64,000 nt of DNA from Nostoc sp. FACHB-892 (lineage in GTDB: Bacteria > Cyanobacteriota > Cyanobacteriia > Cyanobacteriales > Nostocaceae): assembly GCF_014698795.1 (NCBI RefSeq), contig NZ_JACJTR010000021.1, forward strand, positions 1 to 64,000, read 5' to 3'. Position 1 is the stretch's first letter; each line of letters begins with the position of its first letter. Both the position numbers and the translations under genes were made by a program. The notes below the pieces were generated by a model. It was not told where the DNA came from, made no database searches, and saw only the letters and a list, made by a program, of their open reading frames with translations. This document shows, one piece after another, positions 35,080 to 45,447 of this stretch.

Positions 35080-36201
35080 ATGACTGCTACAAATGGCAAC
35101 CGCAAAATTCGCTACGCTGTCGTTGGTTTAGGTTGGTTTGCCCAAGAAGCTGCCTTACCTTCCTTTGCCCATGCCGACAACTCAGAATTAGTGGCACTGG
35201 TTTCAGATGACTCTACTAAAAACGAAGAATTGAGCAAAAAGTATGGCATTCAGCATACTTACTCTTATGAGGAGTATGAAGACTGTCTGGCAAGTGGCGA
35301 AGTGGATGCAGTTTATATTGCGCTACCCAATCACTTGCATTGTGACTACACTATGCGAGCTGCTAATCAGGCAATTCATGTGTTATGTGAGAAGCCGATG
35401 GCAATAACTGAACAAGAGTGTGAGGCAATGATTAAAGCTGCCAATGACAACAATGTGAAGCTGATGATTGCCTACCGTCTACATTTAGAAGAAGCCAACT
35501 TACAAGCAGTCGAAATTGTCCGCTCAAAGCAAATTGGTGAACCACGTATTTTCAACTCGATATTTACTCAGCAAGTAGAAGAAGGCAATATTCGTTTACG
35601 AGATGTTACAGGTGGTGGCACGCTTTATGATATTGGCATCTACTGTATTAATGCTGCACGTTACCTATTTCAAGATGAACCAATTGAAGTATTTGCTGTA
35701 GCTGCCAATAAGGGAGAACAACGCTTTAGCGAAGTGGAAGAAATGGCTAGCGTTATCTTGCGTTTCCCTAATGAGCGATTGGCAACATTTACCTGTAGCT
35801 TCGGAGCTGCAAGTGTTTCAACCTATCAGATTGTAGGTACTGAAGGCGATTTACGAGTAAAACCTGCATATCCTTGGCAGGGAGAACTGAAGCACTACTT
35901 GACAATTAATGGTGAAACTCAAGAGCGTACCTTTGAGGATCACGATCAACTAGCAGCTGAATTTACGTACTTCTCTGATTGTATTCTCGAAGATAAAGAC
36001 CCAGAGCCATCTGGGACGGAAGGGCTGATTGATGTTGCTATCATTCAAGCGCTGTACCAGTCAATTGAGACGGGCCAACCAGTGCAGATCGAAACTCGCG
36101 ATCGCCATCAACGTCCCACATCGGAACAAACTATTGAGCGTCCTCCTAGTGACGATAAGCCAGACTTGATTCATGCTGCTGCGCCTTCTGGGCAGTCGTA
36201 A
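35080..36201 (+). CDS. Gfo/Idh/MocA-family oxidoreductase
   Basis: I start it at ATG 35080, nine bases after CGGAG, giving 373 residues (MTATNGNRKIRYAVVGLGWF); the frame extends to 35035. The N-terminal Rossmann domain has AVVGLGWFAQ, YIALPNHLHCDYTMRAA, and CEKPMAI with the Lys typical of the family. The C-terminal domain has GGGTLYDIGIYCINAARYL, the substrate-binding helix with Asp and His-like positions. Members act on sugars or related polyols with NAD(P). The substrate is unknown. The C-terminus has a charged tail (DRHQRPTSEQ). A long inverted repeat lies just after the stop. Confidence 0.88.
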   Translation: MTATNGNRKIRYAVVGLGWFAQEAALPSFAHADNSELVALVSDDSTKNEELSKKYGIQHTYSYEEYEDCLASGEVDAVYIALPNHLHCDYTMRAANQAIHVLCEKPMAITEQECEAMIKAANDNNVKLMIAYRLHLEEANLQAVEIVRSKQIGEPRIFNSIFTQQVEEGNIRLRDVTGGGTLYDIGIYCINAARYLFQDEPIEVFAVAANKGEQRFSEVEEMASVILRFPNERLATFTCSFGAASVSTYQIVGTEGDLRVKPAYPWQGELKHYLTINGETQERTFEDHDQLAAEFTYFSDCILEDKDPEPSGTEGLIDVAIIQALYQSIETGQPVQIETRDRHQRPTSEQTIERPPSDDKPDLIHAAAPSGQS

Positions 36202-36224
36202 ATTTGGTTGAAGAAGATGTTTAA

Positions 36225-36315
36225 ATGCTTTGCATGGGAATGCTTCATGTGTTCTGCTGACTCAATGTCTGACTGGAGACAGCAGCCCCTAATTAGTCAT
36301 TCCCATGCAGAGCAT
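36225..36315. repeat. 18-bp inverted repeat with 55-nt spacer
   Basis: ATGCTTTGCATGGGAATG at 36225-36242 and CATTCCCATGCAGAGCAT at 36298-36315 are complementary at 17 of 18 positions. The spacer can form inner stems (GTCT/AGAC, CTGCTG/CAGCAG). It lies 24 bases after the oxidoreductase stop. It may be an RNA hairpin terminator or a small non-autonomous mobile element. Confidence 0.7.
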
Positions 36316-36445
36316 AGGAACAAAAGAACAATGGGGAAATCTAGCTTTTTTCGACTTGTATATACACCGTAGATTCCTTAGTAGATGGCGATTAGTGGTG
36401 AGGGCTTAGGTTTAAGTAAAAGTTGCAATGGCGTTAATTCATAAT

Positions 36446-37006
36446 CTATGTACAACTGCTGAGGACTATTGAAGGAATATATCCATTTGTAGGGGATGAA
36501 ATTGGTACCCAACCATCTTTTCCACGATTTTTAATTGTTACTTGCTGACCACTTTGTAGAACTCCAAGAATAGGACTATTAATTGAGGGTTCTTGCCTTA
36601 CACGCAGAACTCCTCCCACAAAAATTTTGCGACAGTTATCTGTTTGAGAAGTTGTTTGTGAGGGAGGTACTGGCTGTCCACATTGCTTGAGATAAGCGGC
36701 AGATACATAGCCAGACTGCGGCGATGATATTGGCACCCAGCTGCTTGAAGAATTGGTCTTTTCGATAATTACGAGTGAGTAATTACGCAATGTTCCAATA
36801 ATTGCACCATCTGGACTAGATCGAATATTGAGATTATCACCATCAGTCTCAACTCGGCGACAGTTATCTGGGGTCTGTACGAGTTGGTATTTACTTGAAT
36901 GTTGGAGTGATGTAGGAATATTAGAGTCAGCAGGATATGCTGTCAGCGTCAAGGAAAGTGTTGCAGTTATTGCTAAGTGTTTTCGCCAGTCAAAAAACGT
37001 TATCAT
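36446..37006 (-). CDS. Exported protein with two bacterial SH3 domains
   Basis: The start at 37006 (MITFFDWRKHLAITATLSLT) gives 186 residues with a signal peptide cut near the ADS region; the frame extends to a TTG at 37069. Two SH3b domains follow: NCRRVETDGDNLNIRSSPDG to AYLKQCG, and NCRKIFVGGVLRVRQEPSIN to VLSSCT. Each has a Cys at its start and end (NCR ... QC, NCR ... SC), so each is probably closed by a disulfide. SH3b domains in the periplasm usually bind peptidoglycan. No enzyme domain is present. Confidence 0.85.
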   Translation of the reverse strand: MITFFDWRKHLAITATLSLTLTAYPADSNIPTSLQHSSKYQLVQTPDNCRRVETDGDNLNIRSSPDGAIIGTLRNYSLVIIEKTNSSSSWVPISSPQSGYVSAAYLKQCGQPVPPSQTTSQTDNCRKIFVGGVLRVRQEPSINSPILGVLQSGQQVTIKNRGKDGWVPISSPTNGYIPSIVLSSCT

Positions 37007-37407
37007 AACCAAACTTCTCAGTCTAAAAATAATGACTACTAAATACCAATTCTTTGTGAAGCTGCACAAAATTAAGCTTGGTCAGACTTGGGGTTTAAGT
37101 CCTAAGTTCTAGAGCAACTTCACAGGTAATCGGTATAAGTTGTATTTCTAATAAATGACGTTGGTGAAGAAACTTGTGTTGCAAAAAAATGTGTGATTAG
37201 CCAAAAAGTTGCTTGAAGAATTAATAACGCCTTTTTTTGAGTTCGCTTGCTATATGTATTAAGTTTCTTATTGTAATATCTAAGACATTTAGTAGTAGTT
37301 ATGTAGCGATTGCTCAACCAGAAAAGGCAGCAATTTTAATGGCTCTTCTAGTGAAATTGCTGCCAACAATGATCTATTCTGCCCTGTGAACAACTAAGTA
37401 TAAAATC
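37007..37407. other. Intergenic region, nothing recognised
   Basis: About 400 bases. An ORF at 37120-37317 on the minus strand shows no protein-like features and is not accepted. Confidence 0.5.
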
Positions 37408-38697
37408 TTAAGGATAAAGGCCTCTGTCAATCAGCGCCTGAGCGACTCTACCCACCCCTAAAGTGTAAGCTGCTAATCGCATAGGAATTTGGCGCACCTC
37501 GGACTGATGAATCACCCGATGGTAAGCTTGTACCATCAAATGCTCCATTTCGCGGTTAACCCGCTCCTCATCCCAAAATACGTAGGAAAGACCCTGCACC
37601 CACTCCAAATAACTAACTACCACACCGCCAGCATTCGCCAAGATGTCGGGTAGCACTGTCACACCTCGCGCCTCTAAGGACAAGCTAGCCTCAAGAGTAA
37701 CTGGCCCATTAGCCGCTTCGGCAACAATTTGCGCTTGCACTTGATTCGCATTTTCTTCAGTGATTTGGTTTTCCAAAGCGGCTGGAATCAAGACATCGCA
37801 GGGTAAAGTTAATAAATCTGCATTGCTAATTGGTACAGATTGCGGGAAACCCATAATACTCTTGCGATTTTCAGCAGCATAGACCTTCAACTTGGGAATA
37901 TCAAGACCGACTTCGGAAAATATTCCTCCAGCACCCGTTGAAACAGCGATAACTTTCGCGCCTGCAAGATGTAGTAATTCTGCTGCGGCACTACCAACGT
38001 TACCGAAACCCTGAATAGCTACTCGCACTCCTGCTAAGGATTTACCTTGCTGTGCCAGCGCCTCACGAACAATAATCATCACGCCACGTCCGGTTGCCAT
38101 TTCCCGTCCTAGCGAACCACCAATAGAAACTGGTTTCCCAGTTACAACCCCTGGTACAGCATGACCGACATTTACAGAGTAAGTGTCCATCATCCAAGCC
38201 ATTTCACGGGCAGAAGTACCCATATCTGGGGCAGGAATATCTACAGCAGGCCCTATATCTTTAATTAACTCGCTGATATAACGGCGGGTAATTCGCTCTA
38301 ATTCGCCAACACTGTAGCGTTTCGGATCTATCGGAATGCCACCCTTCCCACCACCGTAGGGAATACCTAACAAAGCACATTTCCAGGTCATCAGCATTGC
38401 GAGAGCAGATACTTCGCGTAATGTCACAGCTGGATGGTAACGGGTTCCACCCTTGTAGGGGCCTAAAACATCAGAGTGCTGCACCCGGTGTCCAGCAAGA
38501 ACCTGTATTTGCCCATTATCTAATTTCACGGGGATGGAAACCGTCACAACCTTACGCGGGTGGCTAAGAATTTCCAGCAAACCCTGATTTAAATTTAATT
38601 CTTTAGCTGCCGCTTCTAAGTAGCTACAGGCTTGATCAAATGGGCATATATGCGCCGGAGAAGCTGGTTCTGGCAGCAATAGGGATTTTGAAATCAT
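37408..38697 (-). CDS. gdhA: Glu/Leu/Phe/Val dehydrogenase (glutamate dehydrogenase)
   Basis: 429 residues. Links 2-oxoglutarate and ammonia to glutamate. The catalytic segment is YGGGKGGIPIDPKRYS with Lys, preceded by LMTWKCALLGIP. PAPDMGTSAREMAWMMDTYS and the Rossmann motif AIQGFGNVGSAAAELLH follow. C-terminal: ILANAGGVVVSYLEWVQG. The residues fit GdhA; leucine dehydrogenase is less likely by length. In cyanobacteria GS-GOGAT dominates and GDH has an auxiliary role. No clear NtcA site was seen upstream. Confidence 0.93.
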   Translation of the reverse strand: MISKSLLLPEPASPAHICPFDQACSYLEAAAKELNLNQGLLEILSHPRKVVTVSIPVKLDNGQIQVLAGHRVQHSDVLGPYKGGTRYHPAVTLREVSALAMLMTWKCALLGIPYGGGKGGIPIDPKRYSVGELERITRRYISELIKDIGPAVDIPAPDMGTSAREMAWMMDTYSVNVGHAVPGVVTGKPVSIGGSLGREMATGRGVMIIVREALAQQGKSLAGVRVAIQGFGNVGSAAAELLHLAGAKVIAVSTGAGGIFSEVGLDIPKLKVYAAENRKSIMGFPQSVPISNADLLTLPCDVLIPAALENQITEENANQVQAQIVAEAANGPVTLEASLSLEARGVTVLPDILANAGGVVVSYLEWVQGLSYVFWDEERVNREMEHLMVQAYHRVIHQSEVRQIPMRLAAYTLGVGRVAQALIDRGLYP

Positions 38698-39055
38698 AGA
38701 ATTTTCTCCTAATCGCGGTATCTTTACGAACCGGATATCATCTGTATTTAGCTTATCCTTTTTTTTGGAAAAAAAGAAGTTTTGTAGTTTTTGTTACAGT
38801 TTTATATCTTATATCCTGCTATGGCGGCCAAAGGAGAGTGTTTATACATTAACTGGTCGCGGTGAGGAGTCCCCCACCATACCTTTATGTTGATGGCGGG
38901 AGGAACGCCTCTCCGGTACTGGGGACTGGGAAACACCCCAAAATTTGGGAGGGGTCAGAGCAACTACCATAATTTTTCCCCAATCCCTTTTACAAACAAA
39001 TGCTTAACTAAAACTTATATTATGATGTCGGTCAGATAGTTAAACTTATAAATTT
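38698..39055. other. Intergenic region between two minus-strand genes
   Basis: About 360 bases. Contains the gdhA promoter region and a GC-richer part (38870-38945) with GAGG/CCTC-type short repeats. No gene or named element seen. Confidence 0.5.
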
Positions 39056-40201
39056 TTACCTTGCTAGTGCGATCGCTGCATTCTGTCCCCCAAAGCCAAA
39101 ACTGCAACATAGTACCTGCCTAATTTTACTTAAACGTGCAGATGTAACGATATCTAAATCAAACTCTGGCTGCTGAAATCCTACACAAGGTGGTAAAATT
39201 TGATGCTTTAAGGCCATGAGAGAAAAAGCTACACCTAAAGCTCCCGATGCTCCTAGTGTATGACCTGTACTTCCCTTGGTGGAACTAACTGCCACGCCTT
39301 GGGGAAACAAACGCTGGATTACCATGCTCTCCATCTGGTCATTTAGCTGGGTAGCTGTGCCATGAGCATGAATATAATCAATATCAGCTGGTGTTAGACA
39401 ACTACGTTCTAGACATTGTTTGATAGCAGCGATCGCACTTTTCCCTTCAGGTTCTGGTGAATTACCATGATATGCGTCGTTGGTTAAGCCAAAACCGAGA
39501 ATTTCACCATAAACTTTTGCTTGACGCTGTTTTGCCAACTCTGCTGATTCCAAGACAAATACAGCTGCGCCTTCACCTAACACTAAGCCTTCCCGGTACA
39601 AATCAAAGGGATAAGCCCCAGTTTTTGCCAAAGCACCCATCTGCTGAAATCCAGCTAAAGTTAGGGGTGTAATCGGCGCTTCCACTGCGCCAGCGATCGC
39701 CTGTTGACATTGCCCAGTTTGTATAAGCAAAGCTGCTTGAGCAATAGACCAAATTCCGGTTGCACAAGCTGCCATTGGTGCCAAAACTATCCCAGATGCA
39801 CCAATTTGCCTTGCAGCTGCGATCGCATTCATGTGAGGTAATGTATCTAACCAATTTCCAAAAAAGGACACGGGCAAATTTGCCGCGTCTTCATACATTT
39901 GCCGCGCCAGCGTTTCCCAAGACGCTTGATAAGAGCGACTCGATCCAATTACTACAGCACAATCAGCTAAAGGTAGAACTAACCCAGAATCTTGCAAAGC
40001 AGAAGCAACAACCATCTGAGTTAACATTTTCAACTCAGATGGTTGTTGACCAATTAAACCTAGAGGAAGTGGTGTAAGTTCTGGAAAGGGTTGATGTAAT
40101 CGAATTCCAGATTTACCTGCGATTAAATTTCGCCAACTATCCTCTAAGTTTCCACCCAAGGCGGAAATTAAACCAATACCAGTTACAAGAACCTTTGCCA
40201 A
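39056..40201 (-). CDS. Beta-ketoacyl-ACP synthase (KAS I/II type)
   Basis: 381 residues, short for FabF (about 410). Starts with TTG at 40201 since MAKVLVTGIGLISALGG begins the fold and no upstream start is closer. The active site Cys lies in PMAACATGIWSIAQAALL, followed by the two catalytic His in YIHAHGTATQLND and KGSTGHTLGASG. Ends FGFGGQNAAIALAR. Enzymes of this type condense malonyl-ACP with an acyl chain. Being shorter and diverged, it may belong to specialised lipid synthesis and not be the main FabF. No ACP gene adjacent. Confidence 0.87.
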   Translation of the reverse strand: MAKVLVTGIGLISALGGNLEDSWRNLIAGKSGIRLHQPFPELTPLPLGLIGQQPSELKMLTQMVVASALQDSGLVLPLADCAVVIGSSRSYQASWETLARQMYEDAANLPVSFFGNWLDTLPHMNAIAAARQIGASGIVLAPMAACATGIWSIAQAALLIQTGQCQQAIAGAVEAPITPLTLAGFQQMGALAKTGAYPFDLYREGLVLGEGAAVFVLESAELAKQRQAKVYGEILGFGLTNDAYHGNSPEPEGKSAIAAIKQCLERSCLTPADIDYIHAHGTATQLNDQMESMVIQRLFPQGVAVSSTKGSTGHTLGASGALGVAFSLMALKHQILPPCVGFQQPEFDLDIVTSARLSKIRQVLCCSFGFGGQNAAIALAR

Positions 40202-40244
40202 TTTAGAAGTTAATAGTTAGGAGTTAGGAGTTAGTAGTTATTTT

Positions 40245-40265
40245 CCCCCTGCCCCCTGCCCCCTG
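40245..40265. repeat. STRR heptamer array, (CCCCCTG)x3
   Basis: Three perfect heptamers in the 74-base gap between the condensing enzyme and cyclophilin genes, preceded by repeated TTAGGAG units. Confidence 0.85.
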
Positions 40266-40275
40266 CCCTCTTCCT

Positions 40276-41073
40276 CTACTGCCCTGGTGCTTTCAGATTT
40301 TCAGCACCTTGAGTGACTTTAGCCGAATCAATGCGATCGCCTTGCTGAATTTTGTTGACTACATCAAAGCCTTGAGTGACATTGCCAAACACGGCGTAGT
40401 TACCATCCAAGAAAGCTAGATCCGCTAAAGCAAAGTAAAACTGGGCAGAAGCGGAGTCTGGTGATTGCGATCGCGCCATCGCTACTGCACCCTGTTTATG
40501 AGGCAATATGACGGGTTGAGCAGTAGCATCAAATGGTTTGTTGTAAATCGGAGTATCTGAACCTTTCGCCTTAACTTCTAAAGGTATATAGCGAGCATTT
40601 CCCGTTTTTGGGTCAATATAACTACCGGTTCCCAAGCTATCTGCCGAAACTTTCGGGTCTTTGCTTTGGGGATCGCCCCCTTGAACTACAAACGGTTGGG
40701 GTTCGCGTACAACTCGATGGAAAGCTAAACCATCGTAAACACCTTTTTGCACTAAATCTACGAAGTTGCCAGCTGTAATGGGGGCATTAGTGCCGTCTAC
40801 TTCGATAGTAATCGGCGAACCTTTAACCGTTAGCACCACAGTAGCTTTGCCTTCAAGACGTGGTAAATCAGTGATTCCAGGAATATCACTACTAGTTTGA
40901 GATACAGATGTTGCTTCAGTAGTCGTTTGGGTGCTTGACTCGCTTGTGTCCGAGGTAGCTGTCGAGGTTGGAGAAGAGGTATTAGAACCTACTTGCTGTG
41001 TTGAACATCCTCCCAACATCAAAGCACTGATAATCACAAGAGAAAGCAAAAATTGTGAAATTTTTAAACGCAT
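40276..41073 (-). CDS. Cyclophilin-type peptidyl-prolyl isomerase, lipoprotein
   Basis: ATG at 41073 ([20 protein letters not shown]) gives 265 residues; the frame extends two codons to a TTG. A lipobox LGGC (Cys23) indicates a membrane lipoprotein. A Ser/Thr-rich linker (about 25-65) leads to the cyclophilin domain: [33 protein letters not shown]-like ([20 protein letters not shown]), VQGGDPQ, and [20 protein letters not shown]. It assists folding outside the cytoplasm (periplasm or thylakoid lumen). Ycf4 lies upstream on the same strand. Confidence 0.9.
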   Translation of the reverse strand: MRLKISQFLLSLVIISALMLGGCSTQQVGSNTSSPTSTATSDTSESSTQTTTEATSVSQTSSDIPGITDLPRLEGKATVVLTVKGSPITIEVDGTNAPITAGNFVDLVQKGVYDGLAFHRVVREPQPFVVQGGDPQSKDPKVSADSLGTGSYIDPKTGNARYIPLEVKAKGSDTPIYNKPFDATAQPVILPHKQGAVAMARSQSPDSASAQFYFALADLAFLDGNYAVFGNVTQGFDVVNKIQQGDRIDSAKVTQGAENLKAPGQ

Positions 41074-41192
41074 TGCCAATTACTGATTTAACCAGAGTAT
41101 CTTATCGTTAGTCATTGGTTATTGGTCATTGGTCATTAGTCTTGAGTTCTTCTCTTCCAATGCCCAATGTCCCATGCTCCATGCCCAATTAA

Positions 41193-41762
41193 TTAAAGTC
41201 CTTCTAATGACACTCCCAAAAAGCGGGCTAATTTTGCGCCTTCTGTTTCCAACTCTGTTAAAGATAACGGTTGTCCAATCCGTGTTAAGGGTATATCTCG
41301 CCGCCCCTTAATGCGTAGATAGAGGGCGCGAAGGGGATTAAGTCCTTCTTTGACGGTTATTCGTACAGACTGCACATCTTCTATGCGACCGTCAATCTCA
41401 ATTCGGCGGTTTTTGCCAGGAAATCCCCAACGGAATATTTTGATTGTGCCAGTTTCCTGATTAAATTCGTTGTAACCGCCTCCCACGTCCCATAAAATCA
41501 CTAGCCACAGGTATGTAGCTAATAACAAGCCAGCAATACCATATAACCCCATCACCAATCCTTGGGGGACAAATACCAGTTGAGTTGGATCGGAAACTAT
41601 GAGTAAATTAACTTTTAAATAACTGGATATCCCAGCCAATAAAAAGCCGCTTGCTCCCAAGGTAACGATAGTTGCCCAGCCGTAGTTGCTGAACCGACGA
41701 GAACCGAGAACATTTTGATGCAGGACGCGATCGCCTTTGTTAATCGTTGTTGATGCCGTCAT
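41193..41762 (-). CDS. ycf4: Photosystem I assembly protein Ycf4
   Basis: 189 residues from ATG 41762 (MTASTTINKGDRVLHQNVLG), the normal length; the open frame to 41849 adds 29 unrelated residues. Two membrane helices (about 23-43 and 68-88), then the soluble domain FNQETGTIKIFRWGFPGKNR and SVRITVKEGLNPLRALYLRI, as in cyanobacterial and plastid Ycf4. It acts as a scaffold for photosystem I assembly in the thylakoid membrane. The proximity to psbD is conserved in many cyanobacteria. Divergent from psbD across a 917-base gap. Confidence 0.93.
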   Translation of the reverse strand: MTASTTINKGDRVLHQNVLGSRRFSNYGWATIVTLGASGFLLAGISSYLKVNLLIVSDPTQLVFVPQGLVMGLYGIAGLLLATYLWLVILWDVGGGYNEFNQETGTIKIFRWGFPGKNRRIEIDGRIEDVQSVRITVKEGLNPLRALYLRIKGRRDIPLTRIGQPLSLTELETEGAKLARFLGVSLEGL

Positions 41763-42679
41763 TGAACTACCATTGCCCCGTGAGATACTCGCTGTAACAT
41801 ACAAAGCACACTGAATGCTCTTGCATAGAGTGGTGGCTCTCTGTACCAATCCGGCTATTGCTTAGGAGGCACTGAGAGCTATGTTTTAAGTCCACGGGAT
41901 ACTTTACCGCAGACGATGAATTTTTTACCCTGTATTCCAGAAATTTTACTGTTCCGGATGATACTGGCTTACTTGCACTATGGGACAAACCACTTAGGCT
42001 ATTTGTATTAGTCAAGATGTGCCAACTTCCTTTCCCTTTATCCAAAGTTTCACATATTTTCCAGAGGTGTATCAATGGGTGTGGCGGCGAAGTAACCATC
42101 CACATTTTACCAAACATTGCTGACAAAAACTCAACTGCGCTCATCCCTGTTGCCGCTACCCATATAATAATTTCTTAGGGCACGTTATATTATTTATTCA
42201 CTTAATGACGGATAAAAATTCTTTCTCTCCTGCCCTTTACCCCTCGGCTCCCCGCTCCCTGCCTCTTTTCGACCTCTTGGGAATGATTTACCTGCCTACC
42301 TCCATCTGCACTAATTTTTTTTACATTTCTGAGAAAAGTTGTGTCAAATTGTAAAATTTCTGATATTCATATTATTAATAAGGTTCGTGTTTCATACCTG
42401 ATTTGCTTTTGTGTATCAGGCAAAAACCGTTACTAGTGTGATAAGTTAAGAATCATTAAGTTACCACAAGCTAGATTACTAGCCGATGGTACGTGTAATG
42501 GCATAAAGAAAGAGAAATGCTGATTTTACTGGTCAGCAAACTCTGAGAATCTCATTTGCTTTCACGCTGTTGAGATTGTCAAAAAAAAACGTTAATTCCT
42601 CACGGCAGTCGGTTACACTGGCTCTCCGTACTGTCTTAGAAACGTTGCAATTTTAGTAAAAAAAGAGGATTTTAGTCCG
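41763..42679. other. Long divergent region upstream of psbD
   Basis: 917 bases between ycf4 and psbD, presumably with promoters for both and a long psbD leader. AT-rich near 42330-42480 with TATTAT/TAATAA segments near 42370-42382. The 125-codon minus-strand ORF at 41767-42144 is not protein-like. No structured RNA recognised. Confidence 0.55.
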
Positions 42680-43735
42680 ATGACCATCGCAGTTGGACGT
42701 GCCCCCAGTAGAGGGTGGTTTGACGTTCTAGACGACTGGCTCAAGCGCGATCGCTTCGTATTCGTAGGTTGGTCAGGGATACTATTGTTCCCCTGCGCCT
42801 TCCTAGCACTAGGCGGTTGGCTGACCGGCACCACCTTCGTCACCTCTTGGTACACCCACGGGTTAGCCTCCTCCTACCTAGAAGGCTGTAACTTCCTAAC
42901 AGTGGCAGTATCCACCCCCGCCGACAGCATGGGACACTCCTTATTGCTGTTGTGGGGACCAGAAGCTCAAGGTAACCTCACCCGTTGGTTCCAATTGGGT
43001 GGGTTGTGGCCATTCGTTGCCCTACACGGAGCCTTCGGTTTGATTGGTTTCATGCTGCGCCAATTTGAAATTGCGCGTCTAGTAGGTATCCGTCCTTACA
43101 ACGCTCTCGCCTTCTCAGCTCCCATTGCAGTATTTGTCAGTGTATTCCTGATGTATCCCTTGGGACAATCAAGCTGGTTCTTTGCACCCAGCTTTGGCGT
43201 AGCAGCAATTTTCCGGTTCCTGCTATTCTTGCAAGGTTTCCACAACTGGACACTCAACCCCTTCCACATGATGGGTGTTGCTGGTGTATTGGGTGGTGCT
43301 TTGTTGTGTGCTATTCACGGAGCCACAGTCGAAAATACCTTGTTTGAAGACGGTGATGGTGCTAACACCTTCCGCGCCTTCAATCCTACTCAGTCTGAAG
43401 AAACCTATTCAATGGTGACGGCAAACCGTTTCTGGTCACAGATTTTCGGTATTGCCTTCTCAAACAAACGCTGGTTGCACTTCTTCATGTTGTTCGTGCC
43501 AGTCACAGGCTTGTGGATGAGCGCCGTCGGCATCGTCGGTTTGGCACTCAACCTACGAGCTTATGATTTCGTTTCCCAAGAATTACGGGCGGCGGAAGAC
43601 CCTGAGTTTGAAACCTTCTATACCAAAAACATTTTGCTGAACGAGGGTATCCGCGCTTGGATGGCTCCTCAAGATCAACCCCACGAACAATTTGTATTCC
43701 CTGAGGAGGTATTACCACGTGGTAACGCTCTCTAA
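42680..43735 (+). CDS. psbD: Photosystem II D2 protein
   Basis: 351 residues, the exact family length. Starts [20 protein letters not shown], with AGAGGA 11 bases before the ATG. It carries the pheophytin, quinone and P680 ligands of the D2 reaction centre subunit in the usual positions, including the [20 protein letters not shown] helix and the C-terminal [20 protein letters not shown]. Located in thylakoids, partner of D1. The 3' end overlaps psbC by 17 bases. Cyanobacteria often have a second, single psbD elsewhere; this one is the psbDC copy. Confidence 0.99.
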   Translation: MTIAVGRAPSRGWFDVLDDWLKRDRFVFVGWSGILLFPCAFLALGGWLTGTTFVTSWYTHGLASSYLEGCNFLTVAVSTPADSMGHSLLLLWGPEAQGNLTRWFQLGGLWPFVALHGAFGLIGFMLRQFEIARLVGIRPYNALAFSAPIAVFVSVFLMYPLGQSSWFFAPSFGVAAIFRFLLFLQGFHNWTLNPFHMMGVAGVLGGALLCAIHGATVENTLFEDGDGANTFRAFNPTQSEETYSMVTANRFWSQIFGIAFSNKRWLHFFMLFVPVTGLWMSAVGIVGLALNLRAYDFVSQELRAAEDPEFETFYTKNILLNEGIRAWMAPQDQPHEQFVFPEEVLPRGNAL

Positions 43736-45110
43736 TAGACCAAATATATTAGGCGGTACTGGACGTGACCAAGAATCCACTGGCTTTGCCTGGTGGTCTG
43801 GTAACGCGCGTTTAATCAATCTATCTGGCAAACTACTGGGTGCTCACGTTGCCCATTCTGGTTTGATTGTATTCTGGGCTGGAGCGATGACTTTATTTGA
43901 AGTCGCTCACTTCGTTCCCGAAAAGCCCATGTACGAACAGGGCTTGATTTTGTTACCTCACCTTGCTACCCAAGGTTGGGGTGTTGGTGCTGGTGGTGAA
44001 GTTATCGACACCTTCCCCTACTTTGTTGTCGGTGTACTCCACCTAATTTCCTCAGCCGTCCTTGGCTTTGGCGGTATCTATCATGCCGTTCGTGGTCCAG
44101 AAACCTTAGAAGAATACTCTTCTTTCTTTGGTTACGACTGGAAAGACAAGAACAAGATGACCAATATCATCGGATTCCACCTGATTATTTTGGGATGCGG
44201 TGCGCTGCTATTGGTGTTAAAGGCAATGTTCTTTGGTGGTTTGTATGATACCTGGGCACCTGGTGGTGGTGACGTTCGTATTATTACCAATCCGACATTG
44301 AACCCAGCAGTTATCTTCGGCTATGTACTCAAATCTCCCTTCGGCGGCGAAGGCTGGATTGTCAGCGTCGATAACTTGGAAGATGTGGTCGGTGGTCACA
44401 TCTGGATTGCCTTTATCTGTATTGCTGGTGGTATTTTCCACATTCTTACCAAGCCTTTTGCTTGGTCACGTCGTGCATCCATCTGGTCTGGTGAGGCTTA
44501 CCTCTCCTACAGCTTGGGCGCTCTGTCGTTGATGGGCTTCATTGCCTCCATCTATGTTTGGTTTAACAACACCGTTTACCCTAGCGAATTCTACGGACCT
44601 ACTGGTCCAGAAGCTTCTCAAGCTCAGGCTTTGACCTTCTTGATTCGTGACCAACGTTTGGGTGCTAACGTCGGTTCTGCTCAAGGCCCCACAGGATTGG
44701 GTAAATACTTGATGCGCTCTCCAACTGGTGAAATCATCTTCGGTGGTGAAACCATGCGCTTCTGGGATTTCCGTGGCCCTTGGTTGGAGCCTCTACGTGG
44801 TCCCAATGGTCTTGACCTGGAAAAAATCAAGAACGATATTCAGCCTTGGCAAGCTCGTCGCGCTGCTGAATACATGACCCACGCTCCTCTGGGTTCTTTG
44901 AACTCCGTGGGCGGTGTGGCTACCGAGATTAACTCCTTCAACTACGTATCTCCTCGCGCTTGGTTGGCGACTTCTCACTTCGTACTAGGATTCTTCTTCT
45001 TAGTTGGTCACTTGTGGCACGCTGGTCGCGCACGGGCTGCGGCTGGTGGTTTTGAGAAAGGAATTAACCGTGAGACTGAGCCAGTGATGTTCATGGACGA
45101 CCTAGATTAG
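43719..45110 (+). CDS. psbC: Photosystem II CP43 antenna protein
   Basis: I start it at GTG 43719, inside psbD, with GAGGAGGT at 43703-43710 eight bases upstream, giving 463 residues ([20 protein letters not shown], first residue Met). The frame also extends to an ATG at 43692. Six membrane helices with chlorophyll-binding His pairs, the large lumenal loop with [20 protein letters not shown], where an Arg/Glu pair contacts the oxygen-evolving cluster, and [20 protein letters not shown] near the end. Translation is coupled to psbD by the overlap. A good terminator follows. Confidence 0.98.
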   Translation: MVTLSNRPNILGGTGRDQESTGFAWWSGNARLINLSGKLLGAHVAHSGLIVFWAGAMTLFEVAHFVPEKPMYEQGLILLPHLATQGWGVGAGGEVIDTFPYFVVGVLHLISSAVLGFGGIYHAVRGPETLEEYSSFFGYDWKDKNKMTNIIGFHLIILGCGALLLVLKAMFFGGLYDTWAPGGGDVRIITNPTLNPAVIFGYVLKSPFGGEGWIVSVDNLEDVVGGHIWIAFICIAGGIFHILTKPFAWSRRASIWSGEAYLSYSLGALSLMGFIASIYVWFNNTVYPSEFYGPTGPEASQAQALTFLIRDQRLGANVGSAQGPTGLGKYLMRSPTGEIIFGGETMRFWDFRGPWLEPLRGPNGLDLEKIKNDIQPWQARRAAEYMTHAPLGSLNSVGGVATEINSFNYVSPRAWLATSHFVLGFFFLVGHLWHAGRARAAAGGFEKGINRETEPVMFMDDLD

Positions 45111-45153
45111 GTTGTAAAGTTTATTTCATCACTGACAATTAAATAATTTAGAG

Positions 45154-45182
45154 GCTCTTGCATAAAAGCAAGGGCTTTTTTT
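45154..45182 (+). terminator. Rho-independent terminator of psbD-psbC
   Basis: GCTCTTGC at 45154-45161 pairs with GCAAGGGC at 45168-45175 (one G-T), loop ATAAAA, followed by a run of T. About 45 bases after the psbC stop. Confidence 0.85.
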
Positions 45183-45240
45183 ATAGGAAAATTAGTCATC
45201 TCTTGATTAAAGTGAGTGACTTACCAAGGTAATTAATACT

Positions 45241-45426
45241 ATGAGCGATTCCAATTTTATTGATGCTTTGCGATGGACATCTGAAGCTAAAGAAAAGTTA
45301 CAAAATATTCCCTTTTTTGTCCGCTCTCAAGCTAAAGCCAGAATTGAACAGTTGGCTCGTGAAGCAGGCCAAGAGGTTGTGACAGCGAATTTGGTAGAAC
45401 AAGCTAGGCTTGAGTTTGGACAATAA
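45241..45426 (+). CDS. Small PCP_red-domain protein
   Basis: 61 residues. Resembles the short C-terminal domain of the ChlB subunit of light-independent protochlorophyllide reductase: [52 protein letters not shown]. Stand-alone copies are frequent in cyanobacteria; their role is unknown. It lies after the psbC terminator and 21 bases before a Uma2 gene in the same direction, so these two may be co-transcribed. Confidence 0.85.
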   Translation: MSDSNFIDALRWTSEAKEKLQNIPFFVRSQAKARIEQLAREAGQEVVTANLVEQARLEFGQ

Positions 45427-45447
45427 AACATTCTGGAGGTCGTAACA

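Noticed and set aside
37120-37317. 65-codon minus-strand ORF
   Set aside because: Lys/Thr-rich low-complexity product without start signal.
38698-38760. NtcA box upstream of gdhA
   Set aside because: GTA and TAC triplets occur but not with the eight-base spacing.
41767-42144. 125-codon ORF upstream of ycf4
   Set aside because: It overlaps the ycf4 start region and shows no conserved pattern or start signal; treated as part of the non-coding region.
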